The position numbers and the translations under genes were made by a program. Shown in pieces: positions 12,201-21,516 of a DNA stretch of 64,000 nucleotides (positions are counted from its first letter, which is position 1; the number at the start of each line of letters is the position of its first letter). The notes beneath the pieces are model-generated. The model was not told the DNA's origin, searched no databases, and worked only from the letters and a program-made list of their open reading frames with translations. The DNA comes from Oxytricha trifallax. Taxonomy: Eukaryota > Ciliophora > Spirotrichea > Sporadotrichida > Oxytrichidae. The DNA lies in contig ARYC01000585.1 of the NCBI GenBank assembly GCA_000711775.1, positions 1-64,000 of the forward strand. The letters are read 5' to 3'.

Positions 12201-12675
12201 ATTTCCTCGTTTGAGAGGGAGTGGTTAAGATTTTCAGAGGCCAGTGACTTGGTATCACTGCTGTTCTTGGCTTTCTTGCTTTTGTTATTGTTTATAAACT
12301 TTCTCACAACGTTCTTAAAATCCCATGTCTTTTAATAGCCTTTGAAATCCTCCTGCTACAACAGGAGACTCAAATCATAGTTGTTTAAATGTAGGAATTC
12401 CTTTGCTCTATTTATTTTGACGCTATCTTGGGCTCCCTTGTACTCAGCTTTAATGCCCTTCACTTTGCCGCCCTCATCAATATTAGCCTTGGCTTCAAGA
12501 TTTTCAAAAATCCGATCACCCTGCTCAAGAAGTTGAGCTAACCATTCATTTGAATTATCATTCCTTAACTCTAATATAGGTGCTTAGTAAAGGAAAAAAG
12601 CTTACCAGGGCTTCGTTCTTCAATCTATAGGGGAAAAGACTCAGCAAGCTGATCCCGCTCTTGGGCTGGATTCAT
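9268..12675 (-). CDS. SecA-like DEAD ATPase/helicase carried by the transposon (in-frame TGA)
   Basis: About 1,100 codons from ATG at 12675. Exon 1 is short and is followed by a 35-bp intron. The N-terminal half (to about residue 530) is alpha-helical and unrecognised. The motor follows: HFGIGNGKTLICIAL is a Walker A of the SecA kind, FILSKNEHLVQRDF matches SecA's 'NDYLAQRD' segment, VLVDEYDWIMFDG is Walker B, and KVIGFSGS is motif III. The second RecA fold has SPVLIVASTNYNA, RGTDIQTND and EEQIIGRIGRLNTKG (motif VI). The charged C-terminal part is Glu/Lys-rich. SecA-type motors normally move protein chains; in a eukaryotic transposon the substrate is unknown. A TGA replaces the residue before RGTDI, a position usually Gly (GRGTD), so this copy is probably dead. 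The last 60 codons are uncertain: a 30-bp intron near 9404-9433 is needed to pass another TGA. Confidence 0.75.
11260..11290 (-). other. Putative mini-intron, 31 bp
   Basis: On the minus strand it begins GTGAATG and ends TTGTATAG. Taking it out restores the frame between KVQQLI and LSIHTIDNCLNC. Without it the frame meets a TGA. A frameshift is the alternative. Confidence 0.5.
12571..12605 (-). other. Mini-intron, 35 bp
   Basis: On the minus strand it begins GTAAGC and ends ATATTAG. It joins the first 24 codons of the SecA-like ORF to ELRNDNSNEWLAQLL in frame. Confidence 0.7.
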
Positions 12676-13340
12676 GGTATTTTTAAGTTTTGATTATAGT
12701 ATTATATACTGGATTTTTTAATTTAATAGGTGGATTATTAAAAAATACCACTGGATTCTTCAAATTTACTATAAGAAAAACCTCTCTCCTTCACTTATCC
12801 AGTGGATTTAAAGAGCTACAGCCCGCAAACCAGTTCAAATGCATTGCTTATGTTAATACCAACATATAAAGGTGAAAAAAATAGGCTTGCAAGAAATGGC
12901 GGACCCGCCATGGGTCTTTTGAGCGCTTTTCGAGTCTGGCCTCATTGAAAATTGGCTTTTTGGAAAAATCGAAAAATCCGAGGGCCTAATGGCGAATTCA
13001 ACCCTACACTGTTCATAACGTACATATAACCAGTAGAAATGTGCAGTGAAAGTAGAATGGAAAGCAAAGGCACTCGTTTTCGAAAATCGAGGTCATGGTT
13101 GAAGGGGTCCAGACTGGCTTTGGATTCTAGACTTCAGACTGGATTTTAGACCCTATAAGAGGGGGGGGGTTTATACTAAAGTTGAATTTTTGGAAAAAGT
13201 AGTTGGGAAAGCTACTGGATTTTATGGACATATGGACTAAGTATAAAATAAGGAACACTTTCAACAATATATGATCACTAGAACACTCAAACTGCAATTA
13301 GCAGCATTCTTAAAGACTCTTTTTCTAAGACTCTTGAATT
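12676..13340. promoter_or_regulatory. 5' flank of the SecA-like gene with repeated ACTGGATT motif
   Basis: A GC-richer spacer between the start codon and the right inverted repeat. ACTGGATT-like words recur in direct orientation near 12709, 12752, 13140 and 13214, with relatives near 12800 (CAGTGGATT) and 13110. An 8-10 G run lies near 13163. No gene was seen. It probably holds the promoter and subterminal protein-binding repeats. Confidence 0.4.
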
Positions 13341-13473
13341 GGCCCTCTCATAATAAGTTAAATTGTGAAGTTTGGAATTTCGCTATTTATCGATATTAAA
13401 TCATCACTATACCAACTTATAGATTTATCACGCATATATGTATTGGGGTTTATGTATTGGGGTTTTGGGGTTT
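13341..13473 (-). repeat. Right terminal inverted repeat
   Basis: Reads outward to GTATTGGGGTTTTGGGGTTT. It matches the left repeat, with one extra GTATTGGGGTTTAT unit. Confidence 0.85.
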
Positions 13474-14150
13474 ATATATATATAAATATATATTAAAAAA
13501 TTTTTATTAATAAATATATTTTAAATTTCGAATTCTAGAAACGAAAACACGATAATTATATGAATATTATTAACTATTAATTTAGTTATGAAACTATTTT
13601 TCCCCGAAATAAACCTCAAATTTCAAAAAATTATAAAAAAGTGTTTTTATATTTATTTATTATTTAATCTCTTAATTCTTTATGAAGTTTCGATTTAGGT
13701 TTTATCAAGTTCTGCTCGTTCATAGGCCAGAGATATAGCTGGGACAAGATCAGTTCCAACACAAATCAAATACCAAAATTCTGAAAAGAAATATAGTATT
13801 TAATTAATTAGTTAAGATTTTACTATAAATTTAGTTTTTTATAAAAAAGTTAATAATTGAATCAAAATTGTAACGAGTATTAAATTCGATTGGTTTTAAT
13901 TAAAAAAATCAAGGATTTAAACTTAAGATTTTTTCAATACAACTAATTAATTAAAATGCTTGATAACTTAATAAGCTCAGTTTAAAGTAACTGGAAGCTT
14001 CAATAAATATTTAGAAAACAAATATCAAATCGTAAAGCAATGAAAACTTTCTAAATTAAAAAAATAACATGTAAGATTTGTTCATTTTGTGAAAAGTATT
14101 TAAAACATTTTTAAATTAAACAAATATTGGGGTATTAAATAGCGAGCATT
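13474..14150. other. AT-rich germline spacer
   Basis: AT-rich DNA to the right of the transposon. No gene, repeat family or RNA was seen. Confidence 0.5.
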
Positions 14151-14153
14151 AAA

Positions 14154-14700
14154 ATGGATGATAAAGGCAGTGGTACTTGCAATATTGTGTAAACGAGAAC
14201 TGGAAACAGTTCAGGCATATTTCTCAATTTTATAAGAAATTCAATTAATTATTTCTCAATCATCTTAAAATTCTTATTATTATTATTAAGATAATCTTAT
14301 TGTTACATAAATCAAGTTAATCTTATTAACATTATTATTATTATTAATAAGATTTTATTAAACTGCATGAGACAAGAAAACTACCTTTAAATATACAATA
14401 AAAATCAATTATCAAAGTCAGAATAACTATCAAAGGGAGGTGATTCTAGTCAAAGAATTTCATTTTCGATTTCTTAAGAATAGAAATAAGCCAAATCCCT
14501 TCCTTACAAGAATCTTAATAAAAAATTATCAGGGGGAAAGCTTTTATTTTTATAATACTATTTTGTTTTGTAAATATTTTTTATTCACAGAACAACTTAT
14601 AGTATTATTTGTGAATAGTGAAAGGGGTGCAAGCAATTTATCAATGAGAAAAGACCCAAGTTTAAGCAATGTGTCGATATTTTATGAATAAATTGTGTAA
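14154..14700 (+). other. Coding-like fragments of an unidentified gene (possible MDSs)
   Basis: An ATG near 14154 opens MDDKGSGTCNIVQTRTGNSS. A second stretch near 14415-14530 reads SKGGDSSQRISFS and KSLPYKNLNKKLSGGK. A third lies near 14600-14690. All use TAG/TAA as Gln and are interrupted by AT-rich blocks, as expected for short MDSs, but no pointers were established. They may belong to a gene whose other MDSs lie elsewhere. Confidence 0.3.
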
Positions 14701-14817
14701 GTTTACCATTAAACTGAAAACTCAATTATTTGTGATATTCTTGTCATCACTCTGTTAAGAAGTCATTTTGAACAAGTTTTATATAGTCAAGAGTATTAGA
14801 GAGTCGAAATAGTAAAC

Positions 14818-17800
14818 ATGGCAAAGATTGATGAAATAAATAGTCAAAAATAGAAAGGAAAGAAAAAAGGAAGTGGGGCAAAGGAGAGTGGACTTACTTA
14901 AGCTGTTGCCTCTACAGAAAAAATCAGATTGTGGGTAAGTATAAGTTCCATCTTTCTCTCGTTGTCAATATCTATTTTATTTTTGGAAATACTCTATTAG
15001 CTTTAAGTTCTAACATAAGTATATAGAGAGAACACATGCTTGAAATAGAAAAACTTGAAAAGTAACTTGACACATGTGTCAAAAAGTCTCCAACTGATTT
15101 GACATTCTAGGGTCTCAACGAAAATTAGGTGAAGGATAAGTAAAATAAATTTGGTCCAAATAGTCTGACTTAAAAGAGGCAAATCCCTTGGATATTCCAA
15201 CTCTTGCTTCATTTCACAGGTCTGTTCAACTACCTGCTAATATAACTTATATAACCTTTATTTGCTATATATATATAAATAATTGATAAGTAGAAAAAAT
15301 AAGTCTTGTCTACATTTATAAATTTATTCCAAAATTAATTAAAGTATATGAACGATGTTTTAATTATAGCTGGGTCAATATTGTGTTTTATTGGTTTTGA
15401 TCTTCAAGAAAATAAACAAGATAGATCAAATTTGTACTTAGGCATAGTTTTGATAATAGTAGTAACTATCACAAGCATCTTGGCATTTTACTAATCTAGT
15501 AAAGCAGCAAATATTAAATAAAATGTTTTAAAATCAATTATATTTAATTTTTAACAAAATAATTCTATAAAAGAAATAGTAATTTGCATTTCAATTCTTA
15601 TAAATTGCATTATTAATATCATGGCTTAGTTTAAGGATTTTATACCACCTAAGGCTAGAGTATGGAGACTAGGACAGTAAAAGGATATTGACGCTAAGGA
15701 TCTTGTACCAGGGGATATAGTAGATGTTTATAATAAATAATCAGATATTCTCAATGTATTTTTGCCAATTTAGTTATAGATAGGCGATAACATACCAGCA
15801 GACATAATTATAATAAAGAGCAGTGAGATGAAAGTTAATAATTCATCTCTTACAGGTGAGTCTGAGGAACTTTTAAGAATTCCCTCAGAAAGATCTACAA
15901 ATATCTTTGAATCTCCAAACGTAGCATTCTTTGGCACAGCTTGTGTAAATAATTACTTTTTTTATTTTTTTAAAGTGTAAATGGATCAGGTGTAGGGTTA
16001 GTGTTCAAAACAGGGGATAATACTGTAATTGGTTAAATCGCTAATTTGGCTTAAAGTGCAGAAGGTGGTGAGTCCCCTATTTCATAAGAAATAAATAGGT
16101 TTATAAAAGTATTCACAATTAAAACTTAAAATAAAATTGTAATAATTGAATTATATTTGGATTTGAAAGGATTTAAAAATTAATTCTAAATGAATATTGT
16201 GAAAAAAATTTGTTGATTTATTTCATTAAGAAAAATAATTTGAATTTCTAGGAACCTTTATTTTGATGTAAAAAAGAAAGCTTAGAAAATGAGATAGATT
16301 TATTTTTAAAAAAACTTATTCAATTATTAACAGAAGTAGAAGTTTTAGTTTTAAAATTATTGCACTATCCTTAGGTGTAATCACATTCCTGATAAACTTA
16401 GCTTACAGCTAAGATGTACTTCCAATTCTAATCTTTGTTATTGGAGTAGTAGTAGCTAATGTGCCAGAAGGACTTATGATTACTATGACTGTCTGCATGG
16501 CTTTATCTGCTTAAAAAATGGCTGAACGTAAAGTACTGGTTAAAAATATGCAATCAGTTGAGACTCAACATTTTTTAATACATTATGAATTTGTTAAGTT
16601 TAGCTTTTAATTACATTTAAATGAAATACTCGTATAAAGTATACAAATTTTAAAGGGCTTTATTTTTGATTAATAAGGACTCTAGGCTCCACAAGTTGCA
16701 TCTGCAGTGATAAGACAGGAACTTTAACTCAAAATAGAATGACTGTAAGTCATATATTCTGTGGTGGTCGAATTCAAGATGCTAGCAGAAATTATCAAGA
16801 AGTTCTTTTAAATTAAGTTGGTTACGAAGATCTGGATTATACTTAATCATATTATTTAAAGAAATTTTACTTTTCTTATGAAAATTTATAAAAGTTTATA
16901 ACATTCATGATAAAGATTTTAGGGATTTAACTCAGAGCATTGAAACCTCAAAAATCTTTAAAAAAAGATAATTTTATATATTTATTATTAATTTTGGGAA
17001 TAATTTATACTATAAATTAAAAAAATACAGTATTATCGTATATTTTATTGCTTTTAATTGTTCTTTGCTCAAAAGCTAAGTTTAACTATGATCCTTCTGA
17101 GCAAGACATTATAGGCTTTATAGTAAAAAAACAAATAAATGGTAAATTTATTTTAGCAATATGCTTGCTTGATATTAGATTTTTAATTATTATGTAATAT
17201 TAACAGAGTTAAGGATAAAAACTATAAAAATTTGAATTAGTTGACTTAAACTGATCGCAATGATGCTGTTTTAGCTTTAAAAGCAGCAGAGGAAAGAATG
17301 CCAGTTAGAGATAGGACAGTCTACGGTGATGCCTCAGAAACTGGGTTGATTCAATTTGCTCATCATATTTTTGATATTCAATGTACTAGAGAGAGGTTCC
17401 CTATATACAATTACTAAGTGAATGATTAAATAATCGAGTGTCAAATACCAATAATTATTTTATAATAAAAATAATTATGGTAAATAATAGACGTACAGTA
17501 TTATACTTAATATTCTTGTAGTTTATTATTTTATTTAAAAAATATACAAGTATATAATCTCAATTATGGTATAAGTTATATTTAATATTCAAAATTTTAT
17601 TGATAATAGTACATTAATTTTTGTAAATTATTAGCATTTCTTTCCAATTAGTTTGTAAATTGATTCTTGGGTCAATTAGATTTATTATATTTTAATATAT
17701 ACCATTCAACTCTGAGATTAAGTTTAACCTGGCGATTAGAGACTTAAATCCAATAAACTTAACCATAAGCAATTCTAATTTGGATTTTTAAAGAGACGTT

Positions 17801-19505
17801 TGGGTGATCTTGAAAGGAGCTTTATATATTTTAAATTATTATTATTTTTATTTAAATCATTAATAAGCTCCAGAGAGAATTCTAAGTAGGTGCTCAAGAA
17901 TCTTAATTGGGGGTTAGGAAGTAGTTTTTGATGATGAATACTAGCAGTAAGTGCAATTAGCAAATAAAGAATTTGGATTGAAGGGGGAGAGAGTACTTGC
18001 TGTGGCCAGGTACAGGTTAGAAAATGATAGGTACTTTAAGCATGGATAAAACTACTAATTTGACATGAAGAATTGGAAGCAATTTATTCTAAGTATTTCA
18101 TATAGAACTTTAATTGATCTATTGAGCAGAATTTATTATAGCATTTAAATGTGAATGGTAGCATGTACGAACATACGAGGATGCTTAATATTAAAAGATT
18201 GAGGGATGGTTTCCTATGAATGACTTATGCCTCATAGGCTTGGTATCTCTAAATGACCCACCTAGATTAAAAGTTGATCAATCTGTTTTGATATTAAGTA
18301 TTTAGATTTATTTAGATATTCAATTATAATAGGGGGAAAAAGATATGCAAAAAGGCTGGAGTTAAAGTAATAATGGTAACAGGTGACTAACCCCCAACAG
18401 CTGCAGCTATCGCTCATAAAGTAAACATTATAACAGATCAAAAGTTAGAATATAACTATATGGTTAACGATCTTGGAATGTCTGAGGAAGAAGCTTGGTA
18501 AATTAATTGATTATTTTCAAAAATTAAAGAGATACATTTAAAACTTCACAGTTGTTTAATTAATAAATATAAAAGCTTGGGAGAAATGTCAGGCTGTGGT
18601 TATTCATGGAGACTTATTGGCTTAGAAGCATGCGGAGTAGGAAACCTTAGAAGATACTGATCCAGAAAAAGGTAGATTTTTGCTTGATTGGATCTCTAAA
18701 CCAGAGGTTGTATTTGCCAGAACTACACCCTCACAAAAACTATTTGTAATAAAGAAATATTTGTTAATTTGGAACTGAGGTTTATTTGTTTAATCTTTAC
18801 AGGAAAAATAGAATTTTAATTAAATAAATAATGAAAGTTTCGGAAATATTGGTCGACAGACCAACTATTATTCGGTAGGTGGTTCGAAACTCAGGGTTCG
18901 CTGATATTAGGACCTGGTGAAAAGCAGAGGAAACTCGTCCGGAGCTGGTATGACGATAAACAGCAACATAAGACTCGGCTGACTTACTAAAATAGAGATA
19001 CAAATATGAATTATGAAAATATTTAAAATACTTAAATGAGAATTTAATTAATCATTAGTATTCAAAATTCTAACTAGAAATGATTTAGATATGATTAATA
19101 ATTGCTTATTTTTATGGATATCAAAACCGATAAAATATAAGCTTATATTTGAAATTTATACATTTATGATATTATATTTTGAAAATAATATTCAGATTAG
19201 TTGTTGTAATTTAGTATTAAATAATAAACTGCTGATAGTAGATGCTTGTTAAAGAGCAGGCCATATAGTAGCTGTAACAGGGGACGGTGTAAATGACTCT
19301 CCCGCAATTAAGAAAGCAGACATTGGAATTGCAATGGGCAGTGGCTCGGATGTTGCCAAAAATGCAGCAGACTTATTGTTGTTGACAGATGATTTCAGCA
19401 CAATAGTATTGGGCATTGAACAAGGTAGGCTCATGTTTGACAATCTCAAAAAGAGCATCACGTACAGTATTTCACCTAATATGCCTGAACTTACCACATA
19501 TATTA
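14818..19505 (+). CDS. Type IIC P-type ATPase (Na,K-ATPase alpha-like), split into MDSs, C-terminus absent
   Basis: An ion-pumping P-type ATPase in order on the plus strand. MDSs with pointers: 14818-14943 (TAAGTATA), 15016-15241 (TAAT), 15361-15514 (AATAT), 15615-15950 (TGTAAAT), 15976-16124 (TTAAAA), 16351-16566 (GACTC), 16678-about 16850. Then about 17045-17135, 17255-17410, 17705-17790, 17863-18080, 18195-18290, 18340-18500, 18572-18755 and 19230-19505. Motifs: NKFGPNSLT in the N-terminus, [11 protein letters not shown] (actuator), [10 protein letters not shown] (TM4), [15 protein letters not shown] (phosphorylated Asp), [15 protein letters not shown] [22 protein letters not shown], and [18 protein letters not shown]. 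Coding stops after [20 protein letters not shown], at the start of TM5. TM5-10 are not found downstream, so the rest must lie elsewhere (scrambled) or outside the window. The IES between the MDSs near 15740 is uncertain because the frame reads through. Confidence 0.88.
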
Positions 19506-19978
19506 TATATATATATAAACTAATGGAATTTTTTTTAATTTGCCAATAAATATTTTCTTAGTGGTCTGAAATAATGAAACTGCGAAAGAGAATCGTGATT
19601 TTAAGAATAAATATGGATGAATAAATGGTAGATTGTTTTAACATAAAAAATGAAGTTTAAAGTTATATATTGAAAAGACATTTTTTTCAAATCTTTTAAT
19701 ACAATTAAGTTATGTTAAAGAAGTAGTTTTCCTCGATTCATCATTACTAACAAAACTGTGAAGCTCTCAATCTAATTTCAAAATAAAAATGAAAATTTAT
19801 TACTATTAAAATTGATTAATTTAAATCAATTTTCAAAAAATGATAATCTATCTCTGATATTTTCGAAAGATCCCTTCATCAGTAATTAACCAACAATGAA
19901 TCGAAGATGCTTCCCTAATCATAAATATTTTAATCGTTGCTCTTCATTCAATTCTTTATTTCACAAGTGTCACTCGCT
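19506..19978. other. AT-rich spacer after the ATPase MDSs
   Basis: No continuation of the ATPase and no other coding signal was seen. Confidence 0.5.
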
Positions 19979-20046
19979 TCACTTGAAGTCAATGAGCTCG
20001 ACGTCGAAGATTAATGTGGCGTTGGGTGGGATAACACCTCCAATTC
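19979..20046 (-). CDS. FKBP peptidyl-prolyl isomerase, MDS 3 (inverted, last)
   Basis: The minus strand reads GGVIPPNATLIFDVELIDFK and then TGA (19979-19981), the classic FKBP12 C-terminal strand. The MDS starts with GAATTGGAGGT (20036-20046 on minus), exactly the 11-bp sequence that ends MDS 2 at 33237-33247. It is therefore the last segment of the gene whose first two MDSs lie 13 kb away in the other orientation. Joining needs inversion. Confidence 0.92.
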
Positions 20047-20380
20047 TCATTATAAAATTTAATTTAATAATTTAAATGGAATGAAATAATTTTATAAAAG
20101 TGGTGTTAATGGCATACGTCAGAGTAGTGGCTAAACAGGAGCATACTCATAAAATCAATATCATATCACCAATATTTCATCCACGCACATGCTGGATAAT
20201 TAATTAAAATTTAATTATACTTATTTACAGTAATTTAATCTTAATTATTGAATGACAGAATAGTAGATGAGCACTCCTAAGAAATTTAGTATTAATGTAT
20301 ATATAAACAAATTACATCCAATTTTTTTATCATAAATTTATTAATTTGAAATATTTGTAATTATAAGAAAACAAAAAAGG
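20047..20380. other. AT-rich spacer
   Basis: IES-like sequence between the FKBP MDS and the next coding fragment. No feature was seen. Confidence 0.45.
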
Positions 20381-20760
20381 CATAGTTGATCGTGAAATAA
20401 GAGAATCAAACGAAAAGAAAACCCTTAATAGACTAAAGCAATCTGATCGACAAGTGCCTTCAAACTATAATTCTTCTGACTTGCAAGCTAGAAATTCCAG
20501 TTTAGCAGGAGTTATGGCTAGAGGATACTATACTAATCCAGCTTTCGATTAGTACTCGAAGAGTTAGGGGTTATTGCTTTAATAAAAAATAAATTTATAA
20601 AACTCTCTTATGAAATGTATTTTATGATTTAAAGAGATAATAAGTAAGCAATAGAGGGAAAATTGCCATTTGAGTTAATTAATATATCTAATAACGATCA
20701 ATCACTTGACGTTAATAATCAATAAAAATAGTCGAGAATCTTGGTAGAAAAGATCTGGGG
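20380..20760 (+). other. Coding fragments of an unidentified Q/N/S-rich protein (probable MDSs)
   Basis: From about 20385 an open frame reads GIVDREIRESNEKKTLNRL and then ARNSSLAGVMARGYYTNPA and FDQYSKSQGLLLQ, with TAG/TAA as Gln. A second short stretch near 20695 reads NDQSLDVNNQQKQSRILVEK. Composition is coding-like and richer in GC than the flanks. Whether they belong to the gene at 21517-31220 (and would then be out of order) or to another one is not clear. Confidence 0.4.
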
Positions 20761-21516
20761 GGTACAATTTTAGTACTTTTTTTCTATAATACCTGAACAA
20801 TACATTAAACTACTTTTTATTTTTATATTAAAATAAAATCTTAACTTTAAATTTCCACTCAAACTAAACCTATCTATACATCAGGTTGAAATACTTTTTA
20901 TAATTATAAAACTTTAAAATTGTATAATAATTAGTAAATATCCCTAAAAAAGAGAATATCTGAGAAACATGCATCAATTTATAATAAAAACAGTAATGGA
21001 TCTATCCTAAAACTAAACCATCAAACTGTAAATGTAGTCAGAGCTAACTCTAAATCCAAATTTTATATTGCAAGAAATTGAAAAAATATTTAAATTTTCT
21101 AAGTTTTTACTATTTATACCTAAATTGCTCATTTTTTATCTAAATAATACTAATAAGCATGTAAATGAGTAGCCTATGAACACAGAACATTTTTTAATAT
21201 AATAAATTACATGCAAATTAAAGGGAATAATATTCATAATTTAAGATAAATACGTGAGATATATTATTGTAATTAACATGACGATAAAAATATGTTAGGA
21301 TCAAACTTAGTCACGTATAAAAAACCCATACCAAAATTGAGTAATGGCAACAATGTCAATAGATTAATATTTTTTAACTTTTCATTATTATTTTCTTCTA
21401 GTTAATTATATTGTGAAATTATAATATACAATTGAGTAGTTTAAGGATTTTATCTTACTTAGATCATATAATTTCTTTTTAATAGATTACATCCATCTTT
21501 CTAAATTAGTTAATAA

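Larger units (their letters stand above)
3025..13473. mobile_element. Large telomere-ended Tc1/mariner-like transposon with SecA-like cargo
   Basis: The ends are inverted repeats, 3025-3141 and 13341-13473, that both start with (A)AAACCCCAAAACCCCAATACAT. The right end carries an extra AATACATAAACCCC unit. The outermost flanks read ATA on both sides (3023-3025 and 13474-13476), a possible 3-bp target duplication. It carries a DD34E transposase (minus, 6550-7732), a small acidic ORF (minus, 7734-8180), a coiled-coil ORF (plus, 8399-9174) and a SecA-like ATPase (minus, 9268-12675). Coding density is confined to 6.5-12.7 kb and the left 3.5 kb is AT-rich. The plan (transposase on minus, small intron-bearing plus-strand ORF in the middle, one large minus ORF) resembles TBE elements, but this element is 2.5 times longer and its large ORF is unrelated to the TBE kinase. 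The copy is decayed: there is a frameshift in the transposase and an in-frame TGA in the ATPase. Confidence 0.8.

Noticed and set aside
17775-17963. Minus-strand ORF in the ATPase region
   Set aside because: The plus strand encodes [10 protein letters not shown] and neighbours of the ATPase. The minus frame is a by-product.
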